Below are positions 25,922 to 34,459 of a stretch of 64,000 nucleotides of DNA, piece by piece. How positions within the stretch are numbered: the first letter of the stretch is position 1; every line of letters starts with the position of its first letter. The notes beneath the pieces are model-generated. The model was given only the letters and a program-made list of their open reading frames with translations, was not told the DNA's origin and did no database searches. Source of the DNA: an uncultured Clostridia bacterium (GTDB lineage: Bacteria > Bacillota > Clostridia > Lachnospirales > Lachnospiraceae); the NCBI GenBank assembly GCA_947174885.1, contig CAMWKO010000002.1:60754-124753 (forward strand), written 5' to 3'. The translations under genes and the position numbers were made by a program.

Positions 25922-26725
25922 CTACTTCCTCTTAAATCCCTCTGATATTTCATAGCAGGCATCACATGCCTTTATAATACTGTTTCTAAAGCCTTCCTCT
26001 TCAAGTGCTGCTACACCTGCAATAGTTGTTCCTCCAGGAGAACAAACCATATCTTTTAATTCACCCGGATGCTTACCTGTTTCAAGTACCATTTTCGCCG
26101 CTCCTGCCACTGTCTGAGCTACCATTTCATATGCCACATCTCTTGGTAATCCATGCTTTACAACACCATCTGCCATAGCCTCTATAAACATATAAACATA
26201 TGCAGGTGAGCTTCCGCTGGCACAGGTTACCGCACTCATAAGTCTTTCTTCTATAATTCTGAATTTACCAAAAGACTTAAAGATTGATGCTATAACCTCT
26301 TTTTCTTCATAAGTAAAAAGCGTTGAATCATAGCATACTCCGGTCATACCTTCTCCTAAAAGTGCCGGTGTATTTGGCATAGCCCTCACAACTCTTGCAT
26401 CATATCCCAAAGAATCTTTTATATCTTCCCTGCTAATTCCCGGCGCAATAGAAATAATAACGTGATCTTTTGTCACAACATTTTCAATATTTTTAAGTAC
26501 AGAAGAAAAATACTGTGGTTTTATAGCAAGCACTATATATTTTACATTATTGGCAAGCTCCGCATTTGAATCCACATGTCTTACCTTTGTAGATAATGTA
26601 ACATTTGACATACGTTCTGTATTTACATCAGTAAACAAAATTTCCTCTGCCTGAAATTGTTTTAAACATCCGCTTAGCATTGCATACCCCATATTACCCA
26701 TACCAATAAATCCGATTTTTGACAT
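25922..26725 (-). CDS. proC: Pyrroline-5-carboxylate reductase
   Basis: This 267-residue enzyme reduces pyrroline-5-carboxylate to proline with NAD(P)H. The N-terminal Rossmann motif IGFIGMGNMGYAML and the C-terminal signature region (SSPAYVYMFIEAMADG ... CSPGGTTIAGVAALEE) are intact. The frame extends nine codons upstream, but AAGGAG precedes the ATG at 26723-26725, which gives the normal N-terminus. It is the first gene of a proC-nudix pair. No other proline genes are nearby. Confidence 0.96.
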   Translation of the reverse strand: MSKIGFIGMGNMGYAMLSGCLKQFQAEEILFTDVNTERMSNVTLSTKVRHVDSNAELANNVKYIVLAIKPQYFSSVLKNIENVVTKDHVIISIAPGISREDIKDSLGYDARVVRAMPNTPALLGEGMTGVCYDSTLFTYEEKEVIASIFKSFGKFRIIEERLMSAVTCASGSSPAYVYMFIEAMADGVVKHGLPRDVAYEMVAQTVAGAAKMVLETGKHPGELKDMVCSPGGTTIAGVAALEEEGFRNSIIKACDACYEISEGFKRK

Positions 26726-26888
26726 AATATTTCTCCTTATTCTTAATATCATATATTATTTTCTGTTTTTATAAATCCTTTAAAAGCAGAATCCAATATA
26801 TAATTTCTGTATTTAATGTAAAGCTATAAAGTTTACACTATAAAAATAATGTACAATATATTCAGATAAGTTTTTTCATAAATTTTAG

Positions 26889-26909
26889 GCGACCTGGTAT
26901 AGGCCGCCA
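26889..26909 (-). terminator. Weak terminator after the aminotransferase gene
   Basis: On the minus strand GGCGGCCT and AGGTCGCC form an 8-bp stem with one G-U pair and a 5-base loop, followed by TAAAATTT. It lies 16 bp past the aspC stop. Confidence 0.55.
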
Positions 26910-26924
26910 TAATAATTATAGTTA

Positions 26925-28124
26925 TTAATTCAATTCATCCAGGAATTTTTCAATTCTTGAAAGTCCCTTATCTATTGTTTCAATCTTAATAGCATAAGAA
27001 AGTCTTATACTATCATCAAAGCCAAAATCTCCACAAGGAACTACTGCTACATTATAATCTTCAATAAGTATTTTAGACATCTCTGCTATACTTTCTATCT
27101 TCTTTCCCTTGTAAGATTTATTTAAAACTCCACTACAATCAATAAATAAGTAAAAAGCTCCGTCCGGCTCAAGAGTCGAAACGTATTTCATCCTGCTGAC
27201 TCTTTCATACATATACTTTCTTCTGTTATCAAACTCTTTAGTCATCATATCAACTGCTGACTGGTCACTGGTAAGTGCTTCCAAAGCTGCTTTCTGAGCT
27301 ATAGAGTTTGGATTAGAGGTCTGATGACTCTGCACTGAACCCATGAGTTTTGCAATTTCCTTTGTAGAACCGGTATAACCAATTCTCCAGCCTGTCATAG
27401 CATAGCTTTTCGCAAGACCACTAACAGTAATCGTTCTCTTATATATTTCTTCGCCAAAAGATGCTATACTTACATGTTTTTTGCCATTATATACAAGATT
27501 CTCATACATTTCATCTGAAACAACATATATATCATTTTCTACAACATAGTCGGCAATCTGACGCAACTCTTCTTCTGTATATATCATACCTGTAGGATTG
27601 CTTGGCGTATTAAGTATTAAAGCCTTTGTCTTAGATGTTGTTACATTCTTTAACTGTTCAACACTTACCTTATAGCCATGTTCCTTATTACCGGATACAA
27701 ATACCGGTACTCCACCTGCTAATTTAACAATTTCAGGATAGCTAAGCCAGTATGGAGCAGGAATAATAACCTCATCTCCCTCATTGAGCAATGCAGTAAA
27801 TACATTTGTAAGAGAATGCTTACCTCCATTGCTAATAACAATCTGATCCGGTTCATAATCTAATCCGTTAAATTTCTTAAATTTATCACATACAGCCTGT
27901 TTTAATTCCGTAATACCTGAGGCTGCTGTATATTTTGTAAATCCTGCATTAATTGCATCTATAGCTGCATTACATATATTTTCCGGTGTTGGAAAATCCG
28001 GTTCACCAGCACCAAATCCAACTACATCAATACCCTGACTTCTAAGTTCAGCAGCTTTAGCTGTAATAGCTAATGTAGATGATGGCTTTACAGCCTGAGC
28101 CTTTTTTGATAATGTTAATGACAT
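26925..28124 (-). CDS. aspC: Aspartate aminotransferase (class I, subgroup I-gamma type)
   Basis: This 399-residue PLP enzyme belongs to aminotransferase class I/II and interconverts aspartate/2-oxoglutarate with oxaloacetate/glutamate. Motifs: GAGEPDFPTP near the N-terminus, LNTPSNPTGMIY, SDEMYENLVY and the PLP lysine in SGLAKSYAMTGWRIGY (about residue 236). The length and the start (MSLTLSKKAQAVKPSSTLAI) match the AspC/AspB type of Firmicutes and Thermus. A substrate range that includes aromatic or prephenate substrates is possible. AAGGTGG precedes the ATG; a 20-bp palindrome (28153-28172) lies in the leader. Confidence 0.92.
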   Translation of the reverse strand: MSLTLSKKAQAVKPSSTLAITAKAAELRSQGIDVVGFGAGEPDFPTPENICNAAIDAINAGFTKYTAASGITELKQAVCDKFKKFNGLDYEPDQIVISNGGKHSLTNVFTALLNEGDEVIIPAPYWLSYPEIVKLAGGVPVFVSGNKEHGYKVSVEQLKNVTTSKTKALILNTPSNPTGMIYTEEELRQIADYVVENDIYVVSDEMYENLVYNGKKHVSIASFGEEIYKRTITVSGLAKSYAMTGWRIGYTGSTKEIAKLMGSVQSHQTSNPNSIAQKAALEALTSDQSAVDMMTKEFDNRRKYMYERVSRMKYVSTLEPDGAFYLFIDCSGVLNKSYKGKKIESIAEMSKILIEDYNVAVVPCGDFGFDDSIRLSYAIKIETIDKGLSRIEKFLDELN

Positions 28125-28152
28125 ATAAGCACCACCTTAATCTTTTCGTTTT

Positions 28153-28172
28153 AAAAATACGTCTGTATTTTT
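28153..28172. repeat. Palindrome in the aspC leader
   Basis: AAAAATACGTCTGTATTTTT is an inverted repeat with 8-bp arms, about 30 bp upstream of the start codon. It could be an operator or leader hairpin. Confidence 0.35.
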
Positions 28173-28225
28173 GCCTATCAATTATAATATATAAATAAAA
28201 TTTCGTCTATATTTTTTTTATTTTA

Positions 28226-28365
28226 GAATTTCCGTATTTTTTATTTTTTGCTTCAAAAAGTCTTGTTGCCAGAGGCAACATAGACATCTTGCACAAAAAA
28301 TTGCAGATGAAAGTGAACTTTCATCTGCAACCTTTTGTGCAAGATGCTTACATCATCATAATATC
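28226..28365. repeat. Copy of the palindromic repeat lacking its right end
   Basis: This copy keeps the left terminal repeat (slightly worn, AATTTCCGTATTTTTTATT), the TTGCCAGAGGCAA hairpin, and the internal inverted repeat around TTGCAGATGAAAGTGAACTTTCATCTGCAA, then loses the right terminal repeat after GCTTACATCATCAT. It occupies most of the 361-bp gap 28125-28485 and has the same orientation as the copies at 7374 and 9380. Confidence 0.9.
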
Positions 28366-28435
28366 TCAAATTTTAAACTAATATAAGCTCTGTTTCTCTA
28401 TATATAAATTATAGTTATAATATAGGCAAACATAT

Positions 28436-28466
28436 AAAAAAGCCATAGATTTCTCTATGGCTTTTT
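28436..28466 (-). terminator. Terminator of rny
   Basis: AAAAAGCCATAGA and TCTATGGCTTTTT form a perfect stem with a 5-base loop, followed on the minus strand by TTTTTT, about 20 bp past the rny stop. It could act in both directions. Confidence 0.85.
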
Positions 28467-28485
28467 ATCTACCGAAACTGGTATA

Positions 28486-30063
28486 TTATTTCGCATAATC
28501 AATAACTCTTGATTCACGAATAACATTTACTTTGATTTGTCCAGGATATTCTAACTCATTTTCAACCTGTTTAGAAATCTCTCTTGCCATGATAACCATA
28601 TCAGCATCACTAACCTGCTCTGGAATAACCAAAATACGAATCTCTCTACCTGCCTGAATAGCAAATGACTTGTCAACACCCTCATAGGTATTAGCAATGT
28701 CTTCTAACTGTTTCAATCTGTTTGTATATGTTTCAAGTGTCTCACGTCTTGCTCCCGGTCTTGCAGCTGAAATAGCATCAGCAGCTTGTACAATGCAAGC
28801 AATTAGTGACTGAGGTTCAACATCTCCATGATGAGCCTCTACTGCATTAATAACAAGTGGTGTCTCCTTGTATCTTCTACATAAATCAACACCAATCTGA
28901 ATATGTGAGCCTTCAATTTCATGGTCAACTGATTTACCAATATCATGAAGTAAACCTGCTCTTTTTGCCATTCTGATATCTACACCTATTTCGCCTGCTA
29001 ATAAACCTGCGATATGTGCAACCTCTATAGAATGTTTTAGTGCATTCTGGCCATAACTAAATCTGAATTTCATCTTACCTAGTAATCTGATAAGTTCAGG
29101 ATGAATACCGTGAACACCAACCTCTAATGCTGCTGCTTCACCTTCTTCACGCATCATATTTTCAACTTCCTTCTGCGCTTTTTCAACCATTTCCTCGATT
29201 CTGGCAGGATGTATTCTACCATCAACTATAAGCTTTTCAAGTGCAATTCTGGCAACTTCACGTCTTATAGGATCGAAACTAGATAAAATAACTGCTTCAG
29301 GTGTATCATCAATAATTAAATCAACTCCTGTCATAGTTTCAAGAGTACGAATATTTCTTCCTTCACGTCCGATAATTCTACCCTTCATTTCATCATTTGG
29401 AAGCTGTACAACAGATATAGTTGTTTCCGATACATGATCAGCTGCACATTTTTGAATTGCAGTAACAATATATTCTCTTGCCTTTTTACCCGCTTCCTCT
29501 TTAGCTCTTGTTTCCATTTCCTTGATTAACTTTGCAGTATCAAGTTTTACATCATCTTCAACAGTTTGTAACAATAATTCTTTTGCCTGTTCGGAGGTCA
29601 ATCCTGAGATTCTTTCCAGTTCCTGTGTTCTCTGTTCATTTAGTTTTTCAACTTCTGCTTTAACCTTTGATAACTGTTCTTCCCTTTGTACTAAAGAATT
29701 TTCTTTCTTTTCAAGCTGGTCTGATTTCTTATCTACCGCTTCTTCTTTAGCTAATAAACGTTTCTCGTATCTTTGTAATTCGTTTCTACGTTCTTTAGTT
29801 TCTTTTTCAAGCTCATTCTTAGTCTTTAAAGACTCCTCTTTAGCTTCTAAAAGGGCTTCGCGTTTTTTAGTTTCAGCAACTTTTAATGCTTCATCTATAA
29901 TTTCTCTAGACTTAGCTTCTGCACTTCCAATCTTAGCCTCTACTACTTTTTTTCTATATGTAATAGCTATACACCAAGATAATGCAGCAGCAACAATAAT
30001 AGCAATCACAATAGCGATTATAGCTGTCGATGTTTCCATCGCAATTATAGCTGTTGATTCCAC
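28486..30063 (-). CDS. rny: Ribonuclease Y
   Basis: RNase Y is the membrane-bound endoribonuclease that starts mRNA decay in Firmicutes. The 525-residue protein has an N-terminal membrane helix (about 11-32), a long coiled coil (about 45-190), a KH domain ([15 protein letters not shown]), and an HD domain ([18 protein letters not shown]). The start is a GTG at 30061-30063 with AGGAGG seven bases upstream; an in-frame ATG eight codons later lacks a ribosome site. It has its own promoter (30111-30139) and terminator, so it is monocistronic here. The length and ending ([12 protein letters not shown]) are typical. Confidence 0.97.
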   Translation of the reverse strand: MESTAIIAMETSTAIIAIVIAIIVAAALSWCIAITYRKKVVEAKIGSAEAKSREIIDEALKVAETKKREALLEAKEESLKTKNELEKETKERRNELQRYEKRLLAKEEAVDKKSDQLEKKENSLVQREEQLSKVKAEVEKLNEQRTQELERISGLTSEQAKELLLQTVEDDVKLDTAKLIKEMETRAKEEAGKKAREYIVTAIQKCAADHVSETTISVVQLPNDEMKGRIIGREGRNIRTLETMTGVDLIIDDTPEAVILSSFDPIRREVARIALEKLIVDGRIHPARIEEMVEKAQKEVENMMREEGEAAALEVGVHGIHPELIRLLGKMKFRFSYGQNALKHSIEVAHIAGLLAGEIGVDIRMAKRAGLLHDIGKSVDHEIEGSHIQIGVDLCRRYKETPLVINAVEAHHGDVEPQSLIACIVQAADAISAARPGARRETLETYTNRLKQLEDIANTYEGVDKSFAIQAGREIRILVIPEQVSDADMVIMAREISKQVENELEYPGQIKVNVIRESRVIDYAK

Positions 30064-30110
30064 AGGAGCACCTCCTTATTTAGTTTTCATTGTACAAATA
30101 CAACGTTCTA

Positions 30111-30139
30111 ATTTTAAACTTTTTTTACTGCAATGTCAA
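30111..30139 (-). promoter_or_regulatory. Sigma-A promoter of rny
   Basis: On the minus strand a perfect TTGACA (30134-30139), a 17-bp spacer and TAAAAT (30111-30116) lie about 50 bp upstream of the GTG start. The rest of the 378-bp gap 30064-30441 holds only the short repeat at 30350-30421. Confidence 0.85.
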
Positions 30140-30349
30140 GTCTATATAATTTTTATATTGTTGAAAAGCTACAATATTTTGTGTTTATTTTGTAATATTT
30201 CTCTAAATCATACAATATTTATGCCTTCTGTTTTTAACTTTATATTTTTATTAATAAGAACTAAACAGACGTATCTGCACATACTTAAGTTTACATATTT
30301 TTTATTTTATAGTTAATGAAATAAAAATATAAAATAAACAAATGTTCTT

Positions 30350-30421
30350 GAGTTTCCGTATTTTTATTTTTAGCTTCAAAAGGTAAGCTTTTTGAAACTA
30401 AAATAAAAAATACGGAAACTC
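30350..30421. repeat. Minimal copy of the palindromic repeat (terminal repeats only)
   Basis: This 72-bp copy consists of the two terminal inverted repeats almost back to back (GAGTTTCCGTATTTTTATTT ... AAATACGGAAACTC), with the whole interior deleted. It lies just past the recX stop. Its flanks, CTT on the left and TAAC on the right, match those of the full copy. Confidence 0.9.
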
Positions 30422-30441
30422 TAACAAATCTTACATAGAAA

Positions 30442-31041
30442 TTATTTCATATATGTATTTATAGACTCTAAAATCAAATCATATTCATATCCGTGTCTAA
30501 GTAAATAAGCTATTACTCTATTTTTTTCTTTAAAGTTGTTTGATACTTCATTATATTTTTTCTTTTCTAATATTTTAATTATCTGTTCTTTTTCATAACT
30601 CTCGTTAGATACTAATACAGTATTTATAATTTCTCTTTTTATACCCTTTCTCAATAAATCATCTGAAATTTTTCTTTTGCTTTTAGAATTAATAGAGTAT
30701 TCCATATATTTTTTTGCATACTGTATATCATCAATATAACCATACTTAAATAGAAAGGCTATTACCCTTTCTATAATATCTACAGGATAATAGCCTTCTG
30801 ATAATTTTTGTCTTATCTGATATTCAGTACGGTCCATGACTTCAATTAAGTGTAATGCTCGCTCTCTGGCACGTTTGTACAATATCTCATCGCATATTTC
30901 ACTATACAGTTCCTCTGATATGCAAGTACCGACTTCAATTCCTAATCGCCTGATTTCACCAAGATATAACGCAAATACAGCCTCGTCACATACTATCTTT
31001 GACTTTTTCTTATCTAATCGCACAATATCAGTAACATACAT
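30442..31041 (-). CDS. recX: RecA regulator RecX
   Basis: This 199-residue protein matches RecX, which binds RecA filaments and limits recombinase activity. It shows the three-helix repeats (LIEVMDRTEYQIRQKLSEGYY; VIAFLFKYGYIDDIQYAKKYM; LLRKGIKREIINTVL), the second carrying the family's YIDD-YAK motif. It starts 5 bp after the recA stop, so recA-recX form an operon under SOS control from the recA promoter. Confidence 0.9.
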   Translation of the reverse strand: MYVTDIVRLDKKKSKIVCDEAVFALYLGEIRRLGIEVGTCISEELYSEICDEILYKRARERALHLIEVMDRTEYQIRQKLSEGYYPVDIIERVIAFLFKYGYIDDIQYAKKYMEYSINSKSKRKISDDLLRKGIKREIINTVLVSNESYEKEQIIKILEKKKYNEVSNNFKEKNRVIAYLLRHGYEYDLILESINTYMK

Positions 31042-31046
31042 AATTA

Positions 31047-32135
31047 TTATTCCTCAGATTCCTTTACTTCCTTAGAAGCTTTTGTCTTAGAAACTTTAGT
31101 TCCTTTTCCCTCTTCTTTAGCTTCATCTACGATTTCATCTCCAAACAGACAGTATCTTTCCCTAATCTGTGCTTCAATTTCGTTTGAAATGTCCGGATTA
31201 TTCTTTAAGAAAATCTTAGCGTTCTCTCTACCCTGACCAATCTTTTCTCCTTTATATGCATACCATGCACCGCTTTTATTTACTATATCTATATTTGCTG
31301 CAATATCAAGAATATCTCCATACTTTGATATACCTTCACCAAACATAATATCAAATTCAGCCTCCTTAAACGGAGGAGCAATCTTATTTTTAACAACTTT
31401 AATTCTTGTATGGTTTCCTATAACTTCTCCACCACTCTTAAGTGTTTCCGTTTTTCTAACATCCAAACGAATGGATGAATAAAATTTTAATGCTCTACCA
31501 CCTGTTGTTGTCTCCGGATTTCCAAACATAATTCCGACTTTTTCACGAAGCTGATTGATGAACACAACAATCGCATTTGACTTACTAACTACTGCTGTGA
31601 GTTTTCTGAGAGCCTGCGACATAAGTCTTGCCTGTAATCCAACATGAGTATCACCCATCTCACCATCTATTTCTGCCTTTGGTACTAAAGCTGCAACCGA
31701 ATCTACTATAATAATGTCAATAGCACCTGAACGTACCATTGTTTCTGTAATCTCCAAAGCCTGCTCTCCATAATCCGGCTGTGATATATAAAGATTATCA
31801 ACATCTACGCCAATATTTTTTGCATATACAGGGTCGAGGGCATGCTCAGCATCTATGAAACCTGCAATACCTCCTCTTTTCTGAACCTCTGCAACCATAT
31901 GTAATGCAACGGTAGTCTTACCACTTGATTCAGGACCATATATTTCTATGATACGTCCCTTTGGAATACCGCCTAAACCTAATGCTATATCTAAACTGAT
32001 AGAACCTGTAGGTACTGTTTCAATATTGAGATTTGCTGTTGAGTCGCCGAGCTTCATAACAGAACCTTTACCATGTGCTTTTTCTATCTGAGCTAATGCT
32101 GCATCTAATGCTTTTAATTTTTCACTATTTGCCAT
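31047..32135 (-). CDS. recA: Recombinase A
   Basis: RecA drives homologous recombination and the SOS response. The 362-residue protein has Walker A GPESSGKT at 67-74, the [21 protein letters not shown] loop with Walker B, and the [30 protein letters not shown] region in order. An ATG seven codons upstream (32154-32156) has no ribosome site; AAGGAG sits correctly before the ATG at 32133-32135. The promoter carries two LexA/DinR-like boxes. recX follows by 5 bp. Confidence 0.98.
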   Translation of the reverse strand: MANSEKLKALDAALAQIEKAHGKGSVMKLGDSTANLNIETVPTGSISLDIALGLGGIPKGRIIEIYGPESSGKTTVALHMVAEVQKRGGIAGFIDAEHALDPVYAKNIGVDVDNLYISQPDYGEQALEITETMVRSGAIDIIIVDSVAALVPKAEIDGEMGDTHVGLQARLMSQALRKLTAVVSKSNAIVVFINQLREKVGIMFGNPETTTGGRALKFYSSIRLDVRKTETLKSGGEVIGNHTRIKVVKNKIAPPFKEAEFDIMFGEGISKYGDILDIAANIDIVNKSGAWYAYKGEKIGQGRENAKIFLKNNPDISNEIEAQIRERYCLFGDEIVDEAKEEGKGTKVSKTKASKEVKESEE

Positions 32136-32149
32136 ATCCTTCTCCTTTT

Positions 32150-32163
32150 CAAACATTTGTTCG
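32150..32163 (-). promoter_or_regulatory. LexA (DinR) box 1 of recA
   Basis: CGAACAAATGTTTG on the minus strand matches the Gram-positive SOS box CGAAC-N4-GTTCG at nine of ten positions. It lies between the -10 box and the recA start codon. Confidence 0.7.
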
Positions 32164-32173
32164 ATTTAATATA

Positions 32174-32202
32174 ATAATAGAACATATATTCTGTTTTGTC
32201 AA
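32174..32202 (-). promoter_or_regulatory. recA promoter with overlapping second SOS-like box
   Basis: On the minus strand TTGACA (32197-32202), a 17-bp spacer and TATTAT (32174-32179) form a near-perfect promoter. The spacer contains GAATATATGTTC (32180-32191), a weaker LexA-like palindrome, so the repressor would cover the promoter. Confidence 0.8.
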
Positions 32203-32249
32203 TATATTTTTATAAAGTCTGTGTATTTTATATTTTAGGTTTCATTAAG

Positions 32250-32615
32250 TCAGTATACATTTCTGTCTTCCATAATTCCCCTTCGCATTTTATGCTTTTT
32301 CACCCCATCTGCTTTGTGTTGGTAGTTTTCACGTCTCCAGAGTTTTTTCTCACCTGCACTGCCACTCTCCATATCTGACAGATAATACGCTTCATATGGA
32401 GTTTCAGGTCTTATGCTGCAAAACGGACAATCAGGGTCGGAACATTTCTCACAAAGCCACTCATTGCACGATATACAACACTCTGCATCATATCTGTAAA
32501 TGCAGTAAATTGTTTTTTGTCCGCATTTGGTACACACAGACTCTGAATTACATCCTATTAAATTCCACTTGAATTGATTTTTACGAAATTTTAAATAATT
32601 TTTTCTACTTTTCAT
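32250..32615 (-). CDS. Cysteine-rich putative zinc-binding protein
   Basis: This 121-residue protein is not assigned to a named family. It has a dense cysteine core: CTKCGQ (about 28-33), C39, CCISCNEWLCEKC (about 46-58) and CPFC (about 64-67), which could make two zinc ribbons. It then has a basic tail (KKLWRRENYQHKADGVKKHKMRR). The motif SDPDCPFC followed by RPETPYEAYYL is very conserved-looking. The basic N- and C-termini suggest RNA or DNA binding, but that is a guess. It stands alone between recA and the cinA-type gene. Confidence 0.65.
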   Translation of the reverse strand: MKSRKNYLKFRKNQFKWNLIGCNSESVCTKCGQKTIYCIYRYDAECCISCNEWLCEKCSDPDCPFCSIRPETPYEAYYLSDMESGSAGEKKLWRRENYQHKADGVKKHKMRRGIMEDRNVY

Positions 32616-32849
32616 AAGTCACATAAGTCAAATACCTAATAGCAAGCTGACTGGGCATTGAAGAAATTTTGATTAAATGGGGAACAATTCCAAAAATGGA
32701 ATTATAAATAAAAGTTATATCGGAATCAAGGTAAATGTAACTAATTTAAAATATAACTATAAATTATAAGTGTATTTATATTATTTTGTATCAGATGGGA
32801 AATATTTTGATATTCAGAAAGTGTATATTATATTTAACATATCATTGCT

Positions 32850-33410
32850 CTAAATGTCAAGTATATTTAAACACAATCTGACAGCATCTAATGTCGCCTT
32901 TAATCTTACCATTGTTCTATCACCATTATATACCTGATTTGTTACCACTACTTTATCCTTATATGAACCGGCAATATAGACTAGTCCAACAGGCTTGTCC
33001 TCACTTCCTCCTGTTGGTCCTGCAATTCCACTTGTTACTACAGAAATGTCACATTCACTTTGTTTTCTCATACCCATAGCCATTTCCCGAACAGTTTCAC
33101 TGCTTACGGCTCCAACTGTTGATAATGTGATATCTGATACTCCCAGATACTTCATTTTAGCTTCGTCCGAATAAGTAACTATTGATTCATTAAAGCATTG
33201 GGATGCATCCGGAACTGACACTATATAAGCAGCTACCATTCCTCCTGTACAAGACTCAGCCGTAGATATATATAACTCTTCGTTAATAAGTCTTTCAACT
33301 AAAATTTGGGCATATTTCTCAATTTCTACCCTGATTTTTTCATATTCTTTTCTTAATACACTATCTGCTTCAGTTATATTCTCTGACGTTTTATCATTGC
33401 TGTTTTCCAA
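32850..33410 (-). CDS. CinA-like C-terminal domain (nicotinamide-nucleotide amidase, PncC type)
   Basis: This is a stand-alone CinA C-terminal domain of about 186 residues. PncC-type enzymes deamidate NMN to nicotinate mononucleotide in NAD recycling. The signatures STAESCTGGMVAAYIVSVPDAS, SIVTYSDEAKMKYLGV and SGIAGPTGGSEDKPVGLVY are intact. The N-terminal molybdopterin-binding domain of full CinA is absent, replaced by a short charged helix. A TTG at 33408-33410 is preceded by AAAGGAG with eight bases spacing; an ATG ten codons upstream (33438-33440) lacks a ribosome site, so the TTG is preferred. Confidence 0.88.
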   Translation of the reverse strand: MENSNDKTSENITEADSVLRKEYEKIRVEIEKYAQILVERLINEELYISTAESCTGGMVAAYIVSVPDASQCFNESIVTYSDEAKMKYLGVSDITLSTVGAVSSETVREMAMGMRKQSECDISVVTSGIAGPTGGSEDKPVGLVYIAGSYKDKVVVTNQVYNGDRTMVRLKATLDAVRLCLNILDI

Positions 33411-33484
33411 TTTAGCTGCTCCTTTCAGTTTTTGTAACATTTCATCTTATAACAGGAATCTTTTACGCTCTGACTCTATCATCC

Positions 33485-33519
33485 AGTTTCCGTATTTTCT
33501 GTTTTAGGGTTCACGAAAT
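33485..33519. repeat. Worn left end of the palindromic repeat
   Basis: AGTTTCCGTATTTTCTGTTT and the following TAGGGTTCACGAAATC resemble the left terminal repeat with several changes. A still weaker trace occurs at 32217-32250. Confidence 0.45.
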
Positions 33520-33597
33520 CTCTCTCCACAACCGATGTTGCTATTGGATACTTCATCATCCGAAAACACAAAGTCAAATTGGGATTTATATAAAAAA

Positions 33598-33620
33598 GCA
33601 CTTGTGTATCTACAAGTACC
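33598..33620 (-). terminator. Terminator of pgsA
   Basis: On the minus strand GTACTTGT and ACAAGTGC pair (one G-U) around a 6-base loop and are followed by TTTTTT, about 60 bp past the pgsA stop. Confidence 0.75.
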
Positions 33621-33677
33621 TTTTATCTATGCAACAGAAACATTAGTATTTTTAGAATTTTTCACTTTTGCCTGCTT

Positions 33678-34238
33678 CTATTTATTTTCTTTCAAAACCT
33701 GCTTATTCTTTATAAAATAGTCAATCATGGAAATCACTGTAAGCAACAGCGAAATATAAATCAAAATATCACCTATAATATTATAAATAGGTATATGAAT
33801 GAAACCTTCTATAAATTTATTTAAATCTAAAATCAGCCAGATAATCATAATCATCTGGAATACCGTCTTTACCTTCCCCCAATAGCTTGCAGCAATGACA
33901 ACGCCATTATCTGCCGCAATAATCCTAAATCCGCTAATAATAAGTTCTCTGCTGATTATAACAACAATAATCCATGCAGGCATTCTTCCATTCAGACATA
34001 TAAGTGCCGCACATACTAATAATTTATCAGCAAGAGGGTCCATAAATTTCCCGAAATTTGTTACCAAATTATACTTTCTGGCAATATGACCATCAAGTGC
34101 ATCTGTAATACTTGCAATAATAAAAAGTGTTACAGCTATGTATTTATCAAAATCAGAAAAAATCTCAAATTCCATGAAGAGTACAAAAAACGGAATTGTT
34201 AATACTCTAAACAGAGTCAACCTATTTGGTAAATTCAT
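33678..34238 (-). CDS. pgsA: CDP-diacylglycerol-glycerol-3-phosphate 3-phosphatidyltransferase
   Basis: This 186-residue integral membrane enzyme makes phosphatidylglycerol phosphate, the first step to phosphatidylglycerol and cardiolipin. The CDP-alcohol phosphotransferase motif (D-G-x2-A-R-x8-G-x3-D-x3-D) is present as DALDGHIARKYNL followed by GKFMDPLADK, around residues 46-70. Four or more hydrophobic segments follow. The N-terminus MNLPNRLTLFRVLTIPFFV is typical. It lies downstream of rimO, as in many Firmicutes, with a 220-bp gap that contains two hairpins. Confidence 0.94.
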   Translation of the reverse strand: MNLPNRLTLFRVLTIPFFVLFMEFEIFSDFDKYIAVTLFIIASITDALDGHIARKYNLVTNFGKFMDPLADKLLVCAALICLNGRMPAWIIVVIISRELIISGFRIIAADNGVVIAASYWGKVKTVFQMIMIIWLILDLNKFIEGFIHIPIYNIIGDILIYISLLLTVISMIDYFIKNKQVLKENK

Positions 34239-34347
34239 TTTATCCTCCTAATATATATAATTATAATAAAAAATATTAAATATTATATCATAAGCACGGC
34301 TTATTATTATCTGCAATCGCCAAACAAGTGTGTAAACACCCTTACTT

Positions 34348-34436
34348 GGCTTGTTGCCTACATTATATCATAAAATTGAAAATCAATTTTATGGTATTAT
34401 GTTTTCGCCCCATAAAATCACTTTGTGATTTTATGG
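34348..34436. repeat. Two adjacent perfect hairpins between rimO and pgsA
   Basis: CATAAAATTGA/TCAATTTTATG (34369-34393) and CCATAAAATCAC/GTGATTTTATGG (34410-34436) are perfect stems with 3-base loops and share the CATAAAAT arm sequence. The preceding GGCTTGTTGCCTACATTATATC (34348-34369) resembles 16130-16151. The pair looks like a second, small dispersed repeat family rather than a terminator, since no T-tract follows. Confidence 0.6.
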
Positions 34437-34459
34437 TATAATATCCAATAAATTTTTAA

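Noticed and set aside
29522..30316. 264-codon plus-strand open frame opposite rny
   Set aside because: Antisense to the RNase Y coiled coil, Ser/Phe-rich, no ribosome site or promoter.
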